Positions 1-8,462 of a stretch of DNA of 64,000 nt are shown here, one piece after another. Position numbers and translations under genes: made by a program. Under the pieces are notes generated by a model that worked only from the letters and a program-made list of their open reading frames with translations, was not told where the DNA came from and searched no databases. Position 1 is the first letter of the stretch. The number at the start of each line of letters is the position of its first letter. Source of the DNA: Candidatus Caldatribacterium sp. (GTDB lineage: Bacteria; Atribacterota; Atribacteria; Atribacterales; Caldatribacteriaceae); NCBI GenBank assembly GCA_025060675.1, contig JANXBI010000012.1, forward strand, positions 16,530 through 80,529, given 5' to 3'.

Positions 1-55
1 CAGTTTAAAATTATCCTATCAGAAGCAAGCAAAGACTGTCAACGAAAGGGGAGTG

Positions 56-85
56 TTTACAGTATTCGTGCTCCTGTGGTAAACT
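56..85 (+). promoter_or_regulatory. Probable sigma-A promoter of the rpsO-pnp operon
   Basis: A -35-like TTTACA at 56-61 is followed after 18 nt by a -10-like TAAACT at 80-85, which is preceded by a TG dinucleotide (77-78) as in extended -10 promoters. Transcription would begin near 92, giving a short leader with a GGAGGTG ribosome site at 111-117. It is the best match in the 119 nt before rpsO. The gene upstream of the window is unknown, so read-through cannot be excluded. Confidence 0.45.
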
Positions 86-119
86 ACTTTTTGAATGCCC
101 GGGTAAAAGTGGAGGTGGA

Positions 120-395
120 GTGGAGTTGGCATTAACGAAGGAACGGAAGAGAGAGATCATCGACCAATTTAAAATTCATAGTTCGGACACAGGTTCTCCA
201 GAGGTGCAAATCGCACTGCTTACCGAACGTATTCGGGAACTTACTGAACACCTACAACAACACCCGAAAGATTTCCATTCTCGGAGAGGTCTCTTTATTA
301 TGGTTGGCCGTCGAAGGAGGCTCCTGAATTATCTGAAAAAACACCACGTTGACCGGTACTATGCAATCCTCGAAAAGCTTGGATTGAGGAGGTAA
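120..395 (+). CDS. rpsO: 30S ribosomal protein S15
   Basis: S15 binds the central domain of 16S rRNA early in assembly of the small subunit. The protein is a full-length family member, with the conserved segment SDTGSPEVQIA and the basic HSRRGL region followed by the C-terminal KLGLRR. The GTG at 120 gives 91 residues and lies only 4 nt after the GGAGG site. A TTG at 126 would start at MALTKERK and give the usual 89 residues, so the true start may be 126. pnp follows 9 nt downstream and its ribosome site lies inside the end of rpsO. The rpsO-pnp pair is conserved across bacteria, and S15 synthesis and PNPase-mediated decay are often co-regulated. Confidence 0.97.
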   Translation: MELALTKERKREIIDQFKIHSSDTGSPEVQIALLTERIRELTEHLQQHPKDFHSRRGLFIMVGRRRRLLNYLKKHHVDRYYAILEKLGLRR

Positions 396-404
396 GATTC
401 CATT

Positions 405-2522
405 GTGTCATACCGGTGGGAGATAAGCTTTGGAAGAGAAGTACTTACCATTGAAGCAGGGAAGTTTGCTCAACAAGCCCATGGAGCAGTAACTGTTCGC
501 CACGGGGACACGGTTGTTCTTGTAACAGCTACGATGTCTGAGGAAGTGCGTGAAGAGGTAGATTTTACCCCGCTCCTTGTGGATTTTGAGGAACGATTCT
601 ATGCTGCAGGAAAAATTCCGAGTGGCTTCATCAAAAGGGAAGGAAAACCTCGGGTTCCGGCAATTCTCAGCGCACGTCTTATTGACCGATCCATTCGTCC
701 CTTTTTCCCTAAGCTCTTGTACAATGACATCCAGGTTGTCGTTACCGTCCTTTCTGTTGATGAAAGTCATCCTCCCGATGTGATTTCGATTGTGGGGGCT
801 TCTTTCGCCCTTGGCCTTTCGGAAATCCCCTTCGAAGGCCCTATCGGTGCTTGCCGTATCGGTCTTGTGAAAAACGAGTTTGTCATTAACCCTACTCTTG
901 AGGAGCTCGCCATAAGTAACCTCGATCTCATTGTCGCTGGGTCAGAACAGGGAATTGCTATGATCGAAGCAGGAGCAAAAGAAGTGGAGGAGGAAACGAT
1001 TGTCGCTGCTTTAAAGCTCGGATATGAGGAAATCCGAAAAATGGTTGCAGCCCAAAGGGATATCTTCGCCTCCTTTGGGAAGCCGAAACGGGAGGTCGTT
1101 CTTCCTCCCTTCTGGGATGCCTTACAGGCCTTCATCAATGATGAGTACCGAAAGAGCATAAGGCAAATCATTACCATACCGGAGAAAAAAGCCCGAGAAA
1201 AGGAAATGAACACCATCCTACAAAAAGCACGGGAGGAGGTTGAGGCTCGGTTCGGGAACACGGCTTTTCTCACCCCTGCTTGGGATAAGGTTGTCAAGGA
1301 AGAAATCGAGAATCTCGTTTTCACCACTGGTCGCAGACAAGACGGCAGAGCCCCTCAAGAAATCCGCCCTGTCCATTGTGAGGTTGGATGTCTTCCTCGT
1401 ACTCACGGCTCGGCGCTTTTTGTTCGTGGACAGACCCAGGCTCTTGTCATTACGACCCTTGGAGCTACAAGCGAAGAACAAAAAGTGGATGGTCTTCAAG
1501 AGGAAGAGGCAAAGCGCTTCATGCTCCATTACAATTTCCCTCCATACAGCACAGGAGAGGTTCGCCCAATGCGTGGTCCAGGACGTAGAGAAATTGGTCA
1601 CGGCGCCTTGGCAGAACGAGCTCTAGAGTGTTTCATTCCCCCAGAGGACGAATTCCCCTATACTATTCGAGTTGTCTCGGAAATTCTTGAGTCCAACGGT
1701 TCTTCTTCCATGGCCACGGTATGCGGTGGAAGCCTCTCTCTTATGGATGCTGGAGTACCTATCCGATCCTCATGCGCTGGTCTCTCCATTGGCCTCCTCC
1801 TTGCCGGGGAGCGAAAGGTTTTCCTTCGCGACATCATCGGTTCCGAAGACCACTACGGAGAAATGGACTTCAAGGTTGCGGGCAGTCGGAGAGGTATCAC
1901 AGCAATACAGCTTGACGTGAAGAATAAGGGGCTGACTTGGGAAATTCTCGCTGAAGCTTTGCAGGAAGCAAAAGAGGGAAGGATGTATATTCTCGACATT
2001 ATGGACTCTGTCCTCGACAAACCACGACCCTCTATTTCTCCCCATGCTCCCCGGATTGGTATTGTGGAGATTAACCCTGACCGAATCGGTGCTCTCATTG
2101 GCCCGGGAGGAAAGATCATTAAGCGTATCGTCGAGGAAGCAGGTGTCACTATCGATATTAAGGAAAACGGAAAAGTCCTTGTGTTCTCCCGTACCGAGGA
2201 AGGAAAAGAAAAGGCTATCGAGATGATTCGGAATGTAACACAGGATGTCGAAGTAGGGAAAATCTACCTTGGTAAAGTAACCCGTATCGCTGACTTTGGT
2301 GCGTTTGTGGAAATATTCCCTGGTCGAGAAGGTTTGTGTCACATCTCACAGCTCTCTTTCGAACGCATCCGGAAAGTTGAAGACTTTGTGAAACCAGGAG
2401 AGGATCTCCTTGTTAAGGTGATCGGCATCGATTCACTTGGTCGTATCACGCTGAGTCACAAGGAAGCCATTGCGGCAGTCTCTCCTCCCAAGGAGACGAA
2501 GACTCCTCAACGAAAGAGGTAA
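405..2522 (+). CDS. pnp: Polyribonucleotide nucleotidyltransferase (PNPase)
   Basis: A phosphorolytic 3'-to-5' exoribonuclease that degrades mRNA and can add heteropolymeric tails. The 705 residues hold all expected parts in order: a first RNase PH domain, a helical linker, a second catalytic RNase PH domain (about 310-540), a KH domain with the GPGGK loop near 560, and an S1 RNA-binding domain at about 620-690. It starts at a GTG 12 nt after a GGAGGT site that overlaps the end of rpsO. Its 3' end may overlap the start of ftsK. Together with RNase Y further downstream it gives this region two central RNA-decay enzymes. Confidence 0.98.
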   Translation: MSYRWEISFGREVLTIEAGKFAQQAHGAVTVRHGDTVVLVTATMSEEVREEVDFTPLLVDFEERFYAAGKIPSGFIKREGKPRVPAILSARLIDRSIRPFFPKLLYNDIQVVVTVLSVDESHPPDVISIVGASFALGLSEIPFEGPIGACRIGLVKNEFVINPTLEELAISNLDLIVAGSEQGIAMIEAGAKEVEEETIVAALKLGYEEIRKMVAAQRDIFASFGKPKREVVLPPFWDALQAFINDEYRKSIRQIITIPEKKAREKEMNTILQKAREEVEARFGNTAFLTPAWDKVVKEEIENLVFTTGRRQDGRAPQEIRPVHCEVGCLPRTHGSALFVRGQTQALVITTLGATSEEQKVDGLQEEEAKRFMLHYNFPPYSTGEVRPMRGPGRREIGHGALAERALECFIPPEDEFPYTIRVVSEILESNGSSSMATVCGGSLSLMDAGVPIRSSCAGLSIGLLLAGERKVFLRDIIGSEDHYGEMDFKVAGSRRGITAIQLDVKNKGLTWEILAEALQEAKEGRMYILDIMDSVLDKPRPSISPHAPRIGIVEINPDRIGALIGPGGKIIKRIVEEAGVTIDIKENGKVLVFSRTEEGKEKAIEMIRNVTQDVEVGKIYLGKVTRIADFGAFVEIFPGREGLCHISQLSFERIRKVEDFVKPGEDLLVKVIGIDSLGRITLSHKEAIAAVSPPKETKTPQRKR

Positions 2523-2544
2523 TTCAAAACGAGCGTCTGAAGAC

Positions 2545-4620
2545 GTGGAAACGAAAAGAAAGTTCTTCGTCTTTTCGGTTTTGGTCCTCACAACAGTATA
2601 TCTCTTCCTCGCGCTCCTTTCTTCCCAAACAGGAGAATTGGGAGCGCTTCTCCGGCGAGGGGTTTTCGCCGCTTTTGGTCTTGGGGCGTATCTTTTACCC
2701 TTTCTCCTTGGCTTCCTTACTTATGAACTGGCTACTTTCCTCCCTGCGAAACGGTACCGTTTCGCAGGGAGGATCATTGGTATCTTCCTCTGGTTCTTTG
2801 TGTTCCTTACCTTGAGTGAGCGAGAGGCTTCTCGGCGGAGCACCGCGTTTCCCACAGGAAGGTTAGGAGGCGCAATTGGAGCGTTTTACCTACGCATCTT
2901 GCAAGAGTACCTTGGGGAGACAGGAATGCTTCTTTTCCTCTTTTTTGCGGCGTTACTTGGTACTTATCTTATAAGCGAGGGAAAGTTGCTTCGAAAAATT
3001 ACTCTGCAGCTTCACGGCCTTGCGCAACGACTGCCCGAAGAACCTAAACCCCAGACCGAAACAGAAAAACCCCTGCCACAACAAAAAGAGCAGAGAGCAG
3101 AAATTGCTGAAGTTTTCACACCCTCGAGTCTTAAAGAACCCTCTTGCGAGAAGACGACACACTCTTTTAAGACACGGCCAAAACGCACCTCTCAAGCCGA
3201 GAAAAGGAGTTCTTGGGTCTTGCCCTCCCCAAAGCTTCTCGATCCACCTCCCCCAAAACGAGGAGAAAAAACACGCCGGGAAATCGAGGAAGAGATTGCA
3301 AAATTAGAACAAACGCTTGCTGAGTTCGGGGTTACAGGGCGCGTCCTCCATGTTCAAATAGGACCAACCATTACCCGCTACGAGTTCCAACCCGCCCCAG
3401 GAATTAAGGTAAACAAGATCGTTAGTCTCTCTAACGATATCGCCTTGGCCTTCGCTGCAGCAGCAGTACGGATAGAAGCACCGATACCTGGAAAGGCTGC
3501 GGTTGGGATTGAGATTCCTAACCGACATAAGGAAATCGTGACGTTGCGAGAACTCCTCGAAATGGAGGAATTCGTGCACCACCCTTCTCCTCTCCTCCTT
3601 GCATTGGGGAAAGATGTAGGAGGAAAACCCATATTCTGGGACCTTCGTGACATGCCCCACCTCCTTATAGCAGGCGCTACGGGGTCAGGAAAAAGCGTTT
3701 GCATTAATGCCCTTCTCGGAAGCCTTCTTTACCGAACAGACCCAACTCGTCTTCGAATCGTCCTCGTTGATCCCAAACGAGTTGAACTTTCGTTGTATGC
3801 CGGAATACCGCATCTTTGTGCTCCTGTTGTTTCTGAAGTTCGCCTTGCAGTCCGCCTTCTCAAGTGGCTCTGTCGAGAGATGGATACTCGCTATGAACTC
3901 CTTTCCGAGCTTTCCTGCCGCAATATCGAGGAGTACAATAGTATCGTTGAAGATGGGGAAAAACTTCCTTATATAGTTGTCGTCGTCGATGAGCTTGCCG
4001 ATCTCATGATGACTGCCCCAAACGATGTGGAAACATACATCTGTCGCCTCGCCCAGATGGCAAGGGCTGTAGGCATTCACCTCGTTGTAGCAACGCAAAG
4101 ACCTTCCGTTGACGTTATTACTGGTCTTATCAAAGCGAATTTTCCTTCCCGCCTTGCTTTCGCTGTCTCCTCTCAGGCAGACTCTCGGACGATCCTCGAT
4201 GGCCCAGGAGCAGAAAAGCTCCTGGGCAATGGAGATATGCTCTTTGCTCCTCTTGGAGTGAATAAGCCCATACGCGGTCAAGGAGCTTTCATTCGGACCG
4301 AAGAAACCAGAAGAATCGTGGAACACTGGATAAAGCAAAAGGGAACCATACCATATCCTCTCGAGTTTGCTGTACCTGAAGAAACAAGTCCCCTTCAAGA
4401 AAGTGACGGAGACGATGAACTCTACGAAGAAGCGGTTCGGATTGTTGTGGAAACTGGAAAAGCTTCAACTTCTCTTCTCCAAAGGAGACTGAGGATAGGA
4501 TTTAATCGCGCTGCCCGACTTATCGAGCGGATGGAGCGCGAAGGTATCGTGGGACCATACGAGGGAAGTAAACCACGGAAGGTTATCGCGAGGCGAGGAG
4601 AGAAAAGTGGAGAGCTTTAA
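2545..4620 (+). CDS. ftsK: DNA translocase FtsK/SpoIIIE
   Basis: A membrane-anchored hexameric ATPase that pumps chromosomal DNA through the closing septum. It has several N-terminal membrane segments within the first 150 residues, a charged proline-rich linker, an alpha domain, and a RecA-like motor with Walker A GATGSGKS at about residue 377 and a Walker B ending in VVVVDELADLMM. A C-terminal winged-helix gamma domain would read polar DNA motifs. The start is uncertain. GTG at 2545 puts the first membrane helix right at the N-terminus. TTG at 2470 has a better AAGGA site but overlaps pnp by 53 nt and adds a basic tail. The gene contains a perfect 36-bp palindrome and a second strong hairpin, listed separately. 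Confidence 0.95.
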   Translation: METKRKFFVFSVLVLTTVYLFLALLSSQTGELGALLRRGVFAAFGLGAYLLPFLLGFLTYELATFLPAKRYRFAGRIIGIFLWFFVFLTLSEREASRRSTAFPTGRLGGAIGAFYLRILQEYLGETGMLLFLFFAALLGTYLISEGKLLRKITLQLHGLAQRLPEEPKPQTETEKPLPQQKEQRAEIAEVFTPSSLKEPSCEKTTHSFKTRPKRTSQAEKRSSWVLPSPKLLDPPPPKRGEKTRREIEEEIAKLEQTLAEFGVTGRVLHVQIGPTITRYEFQPAPGIKVNKIVSLSNDIALAFAAAAVRIEAPIPGKAAVGIEIPNRHKEIVTLRELLEMEEFVHHPSPLLLALGKDVGGKPIFWDLRDMPHLLIAGATGSGKSVCINALLGSLLYRTDPTRLRIVLVDPKRVELSLYAGIPHLCAPVVSEVRLAVRLLKWLCREMDTRYELLSELSCRNIEEYNSIVEDGEKLPYIVVVVDELADLMMTAPNDVETYICRLAQMARAVGIHLVVATQRPSVDVITGLIKANFPSRLAFAVSSQADSRTILDGPGAEKLLGNGDMLFAPLGVNKPIRGQGAFIRTEETRRIVEHWIKQKGTIPYPLEFAVPEETSPLQESDGDDELYEEAVRIVVETGKASTSLLQRRLRIGFNRAARLIERMEREGIVGPYEGSKPRKVIARRGEKSGEL
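2738..2773. repeat. Perfect 36-bp palindrome inside ftsK
   Basis: Each half is 18 nt and the arms meet with no spacer at 2755/2756, around the centre ACGGTACCGT. Every position pairs from T2738 to A2773. It is read through in frame and encodes a basic loop (PAKRYRFAGR) between membrane segments of FtsK. It has no following T-run, so it is not a typical terminator. It could form a cruciform or a very stable mRNA hairpin, or be a protein-binding site, or be an assembly fold-back artefact. Confidence 0.9.
4202..4227. repeat. 10-bp hairpin in the ftsK motor-domain coding sequence
   Basis: GCCCAGGAGC (4202-4211) pairs perfectly with GCTCCTGGGC (4218-4227) around the six-base loop AGAAAA. It lies in the codons for the conserved GPGAEKLLGNGD segment. 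No T-run follows it. It may be an accident of codon choice or may slow the ribosome. Confidence 0.7.
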
Positions 4621-5326
4621 TCGGGAAATAGCTAAAGAGGTTGGAGAGCGCTTAAGGCGTGCTCGAGAAGAAAAAGGTATACCTCTTGAAAAAGTTGAAG
4701 CAGCTACGTTCATTTCTGAACGATTCTTGCAAGCTCTCGAGGAAGGAGCGTGGGAAAATCTCCCTGGAAAAACGTATATTCTGGGATACGTAAAAATCTA
4801 CGCCCGTTTCCTGGGACTCGACGGAAAGGAAATAGCCGCCCTCTGCCAGAAAGCATATGAGATACGGGAGAGGCACTTGGCAAGAGGAGAAGAAAGCCTT
4901 AAAACACCCCAGTGGAAGAAAAACAAGAAAATACTCCTTGGTGTTCTCATTTCCTCTGCGATCCTTTGTAGTGTTATTCTTTTTATCCTTTTCGTGCCCT
5001 TGCTTCCTCAAGGGACAAATAGAAAAATTGGAGCTTCTGGAGTGACCGAACTTTCTCCATCTCCGTCCTTTGAGAGTCCTACACCTTTCCTTGCAGTGAC
5101 AATTCGCCTCGAAGCGGAGAAGGTTGCCTGGGTTGAAGTCACTTCCCTGGGGAATACCTTGTTCTCTGGTATCCTTGTCCCGGGGAAAACGTATATCTTC
5201 CGAAGCGAAGGTCCGATTGAAATTTCAGGAGACGGGGGAGATGCTATCCGAGTGTGGTTCAACGGCGAAGAGAGAGGATACCTTGCTGATAATCCTGGAC
5301 CCTTCCAAGAGGTTTTCGCTCCATGA
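4607..5326 (+). CDS. RodZ-like helix-turn-helix membrane protein
   Basis: Resembles RodZ/YmfM, which links the MreB cytoskeleton to the envelope. The first 75 residues form an Xre-type helix-turn-helix with the family motif LRRAREEKGIPLEKVEAAT and the LPGKTYILGYVKIYARFLG stretch. A basic juxtamembrane region and one membrane helix follow at about 105-127, and the C-terminal part looks like the DUF4115 beta domain (GKTYIF and a glycine-rich turn). GTG at 4607 follows AGGAG by 6 nt and overlaps ftsK by 14 nt. The position between ftsK and rimO matches Clostridia-type gene order, in which pgsA often comes next; pgsA is absent here. Confidence 0.85.
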   Translation: MESFNREIAKEVGERLRRAREEKGIPLEKVEAATFISERFLQALEEGAWENLPGKTYILGYVKIYARFLGLDGKEIAALCQKAYEIRERHLARGEESLKTPQWKKNKKILLGVLISSAILCSVILFILFVPLLPQGTNRKIGASGVTELSPSPSFESPTPFLAVTIRLEAEKVAWVEVTSLGNTLFSGILVPGKTYIFRSEGPIEISGDGGDAIRVWFNGEERGYLADNPGPFQEVFAP

Positions 5327-6654
5327 AACGTATCGCTTTCATTAGCCTTGGTTGTGACAAAAACCTCGTGGACTCTGAAGTCGCGTTGGGAAATCTCCTT
5401 GTTCACGGCTACAATTGTATAGTGCCTCCAGAAGAAGCAGAATGGATCTTTCTGAACACTTGCGCTTTCATTCGCCCTTCCTGCGAGGAAACAGAGGCAT
5501 GGATCAGGAAACTTGTACACCTCAAGAAAAAAGACCCCCGGAAGAAGATCGTCGTTCTGGGATGCTACGTTGAACGCTTTCGTGAAAAAGCACCCCTTCA
5601 ATACCAAGAGGTTGACTACTGGGTTGGAGTACATGACCTCTTTCGCCTTCCTGAAATTCTCTCATCAGGGCGAAAAGGTGTTTTTGTTGGTTCCCCACCC
5701 ACAATATACACCCATGAAAATCCCCGCATTCTTTCCACTCCACCTCACTACGCGTATGTGAAAATCGCTGAGGGATGTTCTCACCGTTGCAGTTTCTGCC
5801 TCATCCCCTCCATTCGCGGACCACTCCGAAGTAGACCCATTCCTTCCATTGTTACAGAAGCTCGTTCCCTCTGGGAAGGAGGAGTGCGAGAAATCATTCT
5901 CGTTGCTCAAGACCTCACTGCCTATGGTCTTGACCTTTATCGAAAGCGAAGTCTTCCTGAGCTTCTCTGGGCTCTGGCTGAAAATCTTCCAGAAAAAGTT
6001 TGGATTCGGCTTTTGTACCTCTCCCCAGAGGGGATAACCAAAGAGCTCGTTGAGGCAATCGCCTCTATTCCTCACGTTGTGAAATACCTCGATATCCCCT
6101 TGCAACACGTCGATCCCTTTATCTTGCAAAGGATGCACCGCTTCTGGGATTTCACAAGGATTCGAAGAACACTGGAAGAGGTGCGGGAGCGCATCCCCAC
6201 CATTACCCTTCGCACCACCTTCATCGTCGGCTTTCCTGGAGAGGAAGAAGAACACTTCCAAAATCTCCTCAAATTCGTTACAGAGTTTCAGTTTGAACGG
6301 CTGGGCGTTTTTAAGTACTTTGACGAGGAAGGCACTCTTTCATCCTCCCTTGAACCGAAAGTTCCAGAGGAAGTAAAGGAACAGCGCTACTGGCAGCTTA
6401 TAGAGACTCAGAAACGCGTTATGGAGAGGGTGCATGCGTCATTGCTTGGAGAGGTCTTCGAGGTCCTCCTTGATATGGGACCAACACGAGACGCCAAAGG
6501 TATATTCTTTTTAGGGCGAACACAAAAAGACGCGCCTCAAGTCGATTGTCAAGTAAAAGTGCGTCCTCGGAAAAGTGATCTCAAAAGAGGACAATGGTGT
6601 CATGTGCGTATTACTCGGACATCAGCATATGAACTGGAGGGAGAAGCGCTGTGA
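5323..6654 (+). CDS. rimO: Ribosomal protein S12 methylthiotransferase RimO
   Basis: A radical-SAM enzyme that adds a methylthio group to a conserved aspartate of ribosomal protein S12. The N-terminal domain has three cysteines for the auxiliary iron-sulfur cluster (C11, C47, C81). The radical-SAM cluster is CSHRCSFC (C152, C156, C159). The IRGPLRSR motif next to it is typical of RimO and differs from the matching part of MiaB. A TRAM-like domain closes the protein. Its ATG overlaps the rodZ-like stop by 4 nt. The paralogue miaB lies 6 kb downstream on the same strand. Confidence 0.95.
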   Translation: MKRIAFISLGCDKNLVDSEVALGNLLVHGYNCIVPPEEAEWIFLNTCAFIRPSCEETEAWIRKLVHLKKKDPRKKIVVLGCYVERFREKAPLQYQEVDYWVGVHDLFRLPEILSSGRKGVFVGSPPTIYTHENPRILSTPPHYAYVKIAEGCSHRCSFCLIPSIRGPLRSRPIPSIVTEARSLWEGGVREIILVAQDLTAYGLDLYRKRSLPELLWALAENLPEKVWIRLLYLSPEGITKELVEAIASIPHVVKYLDIPLQHVDPFILQRMHRFWDFTRIRRTLEEVRERIPTITLRTTFIVGFPGEEEEHFQNLLKFVTEFQFERLGVFKYFDEEGTLSSSLEPKVPEEVKEQRYWQLIETQKRVMERVHASLLGEVFEVLLDMGPTRDAKGIFFLGRTQKDAPQVDCQVKVRPRKSDLKRGQWCHVRITRTSAYELEGEAL

Positions 6655-7886
6655 ACGCAGCAATTCTCTGTGTAGGGACAGAACTTGTCACTGGGGCAGT
6701 ACGGGACAGTAATGCCTCTTTTCTTATCGAAAAACTCCTGAGGAAGGGCATCTTTCCGAAATGGATTTCCTTTATTCCTGACGAGGTAAAGGAAATTGCA
6801 GCGATCGTTAGGTTCTTGAGAGATCAAGGAGTGGACATTCTCTTTGTCATTGGAGGTCTGGGACCAACCACGGATGACCTTACGCGGGAAGGCATAGCAG
6901 AAGCTCTGGAGCGACCCTTACGCTTTTCCGAAGAGGCATGGGAAGGCATTCGTCGCTTCTACCTTCGCATTCGTGGTGTTGAGCCTCCAGAAAATAACAA
7001 AAAACAGGCCTTTTTTCCAGAAGGCGCTTCCTTCATCCCTAATGAGGTTGGAACTGCCCCTGCCTTTATCCTCGATGGACCACCAAAGATCTTTGTCCTT
7101 CCCGGCGTCCCCAGAGAGGTAGAGTTTTTCTGGCACCGCCTCGAAAGAGAAATTCCAAATGTTCCAGGCAACATCTATCGGAGCACAACCTTAAAGTTCT
7201 GTGGCATCGGTGAGTCGCTGCTTGAAGAACGAATGCGCCCGTTCCTTCAAGAACTCCCCAAAAGTCTGCGTTTCTCTTTCCTTCCAAACTATGGCGAGGT
7301 ATGGTTCTTTCTCTACGGTCAGAACGTATCCTCCGAAGAAATAACCAGAGGAGAAGAAATCCTTGAAAACGTGAAAAAGTCACTTGCCTCTTATCTCTTT
7401 TCCCAGTATGGGGAAACCCTTGAGGAAGCAATAGGGAAACTCCTTTGCGAGCGAGGACTGCGCATAGCTATAGCGGAGTCATGTACTGGAGGACTTGTGG
7501 GAAGCCGAATAACAGATATTCCTGGAAGTTCTCAATACTTTGATCGGGGTTATATCGTATACAGCAACCGAGCAAAAATAATGGACCTTGGCGTTCCAGA
7601 AGGAATTCTCAGTCGTTTTGGAGCAGTTAGCGAGGAAACGGCACGATACCTCGCAGAGAGGGTGCGACATAAAGCAGAAGTCGACATTGGCCTTGGTATT
7701 ACAGGAATCGCTGGACCAGGAGGGGGAAGTTTAGAGAAACCTGTAGGACTTGTGTATGTTGGAGTAAGTGATGGTAGTAAAACGGTCACCAAGAGATTCC
7801 AGTTCGGTGGTGATCGATTAATGAACAAAAGGTTCTTTGCCCAGGCAGCTTTGACAACCCTCTTTGTTTTTCTCAAGGAGCGATAG
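6651..7886 (+). CDS. cinA: CinA: ADP-ribose pyrophosphatase / nicotinamide-nucleotide amidase
   Basis: A two-domain pyridine-nucleotide repair enzyme. The N-terminal molybdopterin-binding-like domain carries GTELVTGAVRDSN and GGLGPTTDDLTREG. The C-terminal PncC-type amidase domain (from about residue 255) carries IAESCTGGLVGSRIT and GITGIAGPGGG and would convert NMN to nicotinate mononucleotide. The 411-residue length is normal. GTG at 6651 overlaps rimO by 4 nt, with a GGAGG site upstream. The cinA-recA linkage is widespread; here thpR is inserted between the two. Confidence 0.95.
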   Translation: MNAAILCVGTELVTGAVRDSNASFLIEKLLRKGIFPKWISFIPDEVKEIAAIVRFLRDQGVDILFVIGGLGPTTDDLTREGIAEALERPLRFSEEAWEGIRRFYLRIRGVEPPENNKKQAFFPEGASFIPNEVGTAPAFILDGPPKIFVLPGVPREVEFFWHRLEREIPNVPGNIYRSTTLKFCGIGESLLEERMRPFLQELPKSLRFSFLPNYGEVWFFLYGQNVSSEEITRGEEILENVKKSLASYLFSQYGETLEEAIGKLLCERGLRIAIAESCTGGLVGSRITDIPGSSQYFDRGYIVYSNRAKIMDLGVPEGILSRFGAVSEETARYLAERVRHKAEVDIGLGITGIAGPGGGSLEKPVGLVYVGVSDGSKTVTKRFQFGGDRLMNKRFFAQAALTTLFVFLKER

Positions 7887-7889
7887 GTA

Positions 7890-8462
7890 ATGAGCGAAAC
7901 CCTTCGTGCTTTTATCGCCCTGGATCTTCCCGAAGACGCAAAAAATATCCTTGCGCATTTTGTGGAAAAGCAGAAATTCCTCTACCCCGAAGGTAAGTGG
8001 GTGCGCAGAGAGCATTTCCACATCACCCTGGCATTTTTCCCTGCATTCCCTTTCCACCGACTACGAGAGGTCCAGAACATCCTTGAAGACCTTGGGGCAG
8101 CTTTTTCTCCTTACCATACTTTCCTGGAAGAAGCGGGAACTTTCCCCTCCTGGCAACGGGCAAGAGTTCTCTGGATGGGTCTTGATGAGGAAGGGAAAAG
8201 GAAAACCAAGGCGATTGTAGAGGCCATGTCACAGAAATTACGAGCTGCGGGGATCGCCTACGAGGAAGATCGGGAATTCGTGCCTCACGTGACTCTTGCC
8301 CGTTTCAAAGCCCCAAAGAAACTTGAACGCACCTCTTTTCTTTCATGGTCACCGATTCCCGTCACCATAGGGGAAATAGCCCTTTTCGAGAGCATTCTCA
8401 GGCCTTCCGGGCCAGAGTATCGAAAACTTGTATGTGTTCCGCTAAAAGGGGTGAGAGCATGA
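7890..8462 (+). CDS. thpR: RNA 2',3'-cyclic phosphodiesterase
   Basis: A 2H-phosphoesterase of the ThpR/LigT type, acting on 2',3'-cyclic phosphate ends of RNA. Both catalytic HxT motifs are present: HITLAF near residue 45 and HVTLARF near 131. The 190 residues are a normal length. It starts 3 nt after cinA and its stop overlaps the recA start by 4 nt, so it is probably co-transcribed and translationally coupled with recA. The physiological substrate in bacteria is uncertain. Confidence 0.93.
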   Translation: MSETLRAFIALDLPEDAKNILAHFVEKQKFLYPEGKWVRREHFHITLAFFPAFPFHRLREVQNILEDLGAAFSPYHTFLEEAGTFPSWQRARVLWMGLDEEGKRKTKAIVEAMSQKLRAAGIAYEEDREFVPHVTLARFKAPKKLERTSFLSWSPIPVTIGEIALFESILRPSGPEYRKLVCVPLKGVRA

